In this document: positions 33,774-34,263 of the stretch, in pieces
Layout: each line of letters starts with the position of its first letter
Numbering within the stretch: the stretch's first letter is position 1
From: Gemmatimonadota bacterium
Lineage (GTDB): Bacteria > Gemmatimonadota > Gemmatimonadetes > Gemmatimonadales > GWC2-71-9
Direction of reading: 5' to 3'
NCBI GenBank assembly: GCA_024641735.1
Contig: JAHECN010000013.1
Location: forward strand, 1-34,263
Length of the DNA stretch: 34,263 nucleotides
The notes under the pieces: model-generated
Database searches by the model: none
Seen by the model: only the letters and a program-made list of their open reading frames with translations
What the model was told of the DNA's origin: nothing
Translations under genes and position numbers: made by a program

Positions 33774-34263
33774 TCATGCCGCGTTCACGAGCACAGTGCC
33801 GGCGACGACCGTACTGACCCAGAGCAGGAGCGAGAGCCAGGTGGCAACCCGGAGTCTCGCCCATCGTCCGGCGGTTGCCTCACGCCGGAGCAATTGCTCC
33901 GTCCGGACGAGGAAGGCGCCATTGAGGCAGAGCAGCGCCACCAGCGCAATCTTCACGAGAAAGGCGGTGGAGGCGGCAAAGGTGGGGATATCCGCCGTGG
34001 CCATGGCGAGGCCACTGACGAAGAGGGCCGCCAGCCCGAGCAGCACGGGTCGATGCGTCGCCTGCAGGTCGGTCAACATGCCGGGCCGCACGGCGGGATC
34101 ACTCCGCAGCACGCGCAACGTGGTGCGGTCTGCGGCGACCGCGATCCCACCACCCACGAGCAGCGCGACCAGGTGCACCGAGGTGACGGCCGTTTCGGCA
34201 ACGGTCGAGTCGGCATAGTACGTCTGCCAGGGCTCGCACACCCGCGTCAGCGTTTCGATCAGG
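33774..34263 (-). CDS. Membrane protein, CopD-like (5' end outside window)
   Basis: The frame is open through the window edge at 34263, so the true N-terminus is probably beyond it; a GTG at 34241 is the last in-window alternative. The visible 155-163 residues contain four hydrophobic helices (about 20-37, 66-84, 90-110 and 133-153 counted from the GTG), with VHLVALLVGGGIAVAADR in the first and FLVKIALVALLCLNGAFL in the third. The pattern resembles CopD or similar small four-helix integral proteins. I cannot name a family with confidence. It is probably in one transcript with the Rieske gene. Confidence 0.65.
   Translation of the reverse strand, partial: LIETLTRVCEPWQTYYADSTVAETAVTSVHLVALLVGGGIAVAADRTTLRVLRSDPAVRPGMLTDLQATHRPVLLGLAALFVSGLAMATADIPTFAASTAFLVKIALVALLCLNGAFLVRTEQLLRREATAGRWARLRVATWLSLLLWVSTVVAGTVLVNAA

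Overview
The window is GC-rich bacterial chromosome with almost no non-coding space. I read it as a Gemmatimonadota-type genome. The main reason is the serine/threonine kinase at 26904-28310, whose N-terminal style and membrane-anchored sensor are common in that phylum, together with Tat and lipoprotein export and many multihaem cytochromes. The phylum call is inference from style, not from a marker gene. I saw no tRNA, rRNA, CRISPR array, insertion sequence or prophage.

Layout. 1-2242: the end of a TetR-type regulator, coupled to a large acyl-CoA dehydrogenase. 2259-12212: a cytochrome-rich island with six haem proteins carrying 50 predicted haem-binding motifs (47 CX2CH, one CX3CH, two CX4CH). 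It holds a 9-haem cytochrome, a membrane-anchored TPR protein, a Cyc2-like monohaem porin, a 4-haem c554-type cytochrome and msrB. It also holds a tightly packed four-gene minus-strand operon: 9-haem lipoprotein, 11-haem membrane-anchored NapC-like cytochrome, outer-membrane beta-barrel, 16-haem cytochrome. 12506-19727: core metabolism and housekeeping: a degenerate ADP-ribosylglycohydrolase homologue, citrate synthase, arginine decarboxylase, an M50 protease with CBS domains, a TIGR01777 epimerase and an iodotyrosine-deiodinase-like nitroreductase. 19870-25173: two MscS-type channels, a CPA2 antiporter and an FG-GAP propeller protein. 25261-34263: a sulfatase, a kinase coupled to a PD40 propeller lipoprotein, a large modular nuclease lipoprotein, a Tat-exported Rieske protein and a partial membrane protein.

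How the genes may work together. The island has the parts list of an extracellular electron transfer route. These are a quinol-type inner-membrane cytochrome, periplasmic multihaem carriers, a beta-barrel, a lipid-anchored multihaem protein and a separate cytochrome-porin fusion. The four-gene operon does not match the gene order of the MtrCAB or Geobacter porin-cytochrome systems that I know, and it is the best candidate here for an undescribed system. Its direction of electron flow and its substrate cannot be read from sequence.

Several starts were moved inward from the longest open frame, on the basis of Shine-Dalgarno sites, signal peptides or stop/start overlaps. These choices are given gene by gene.
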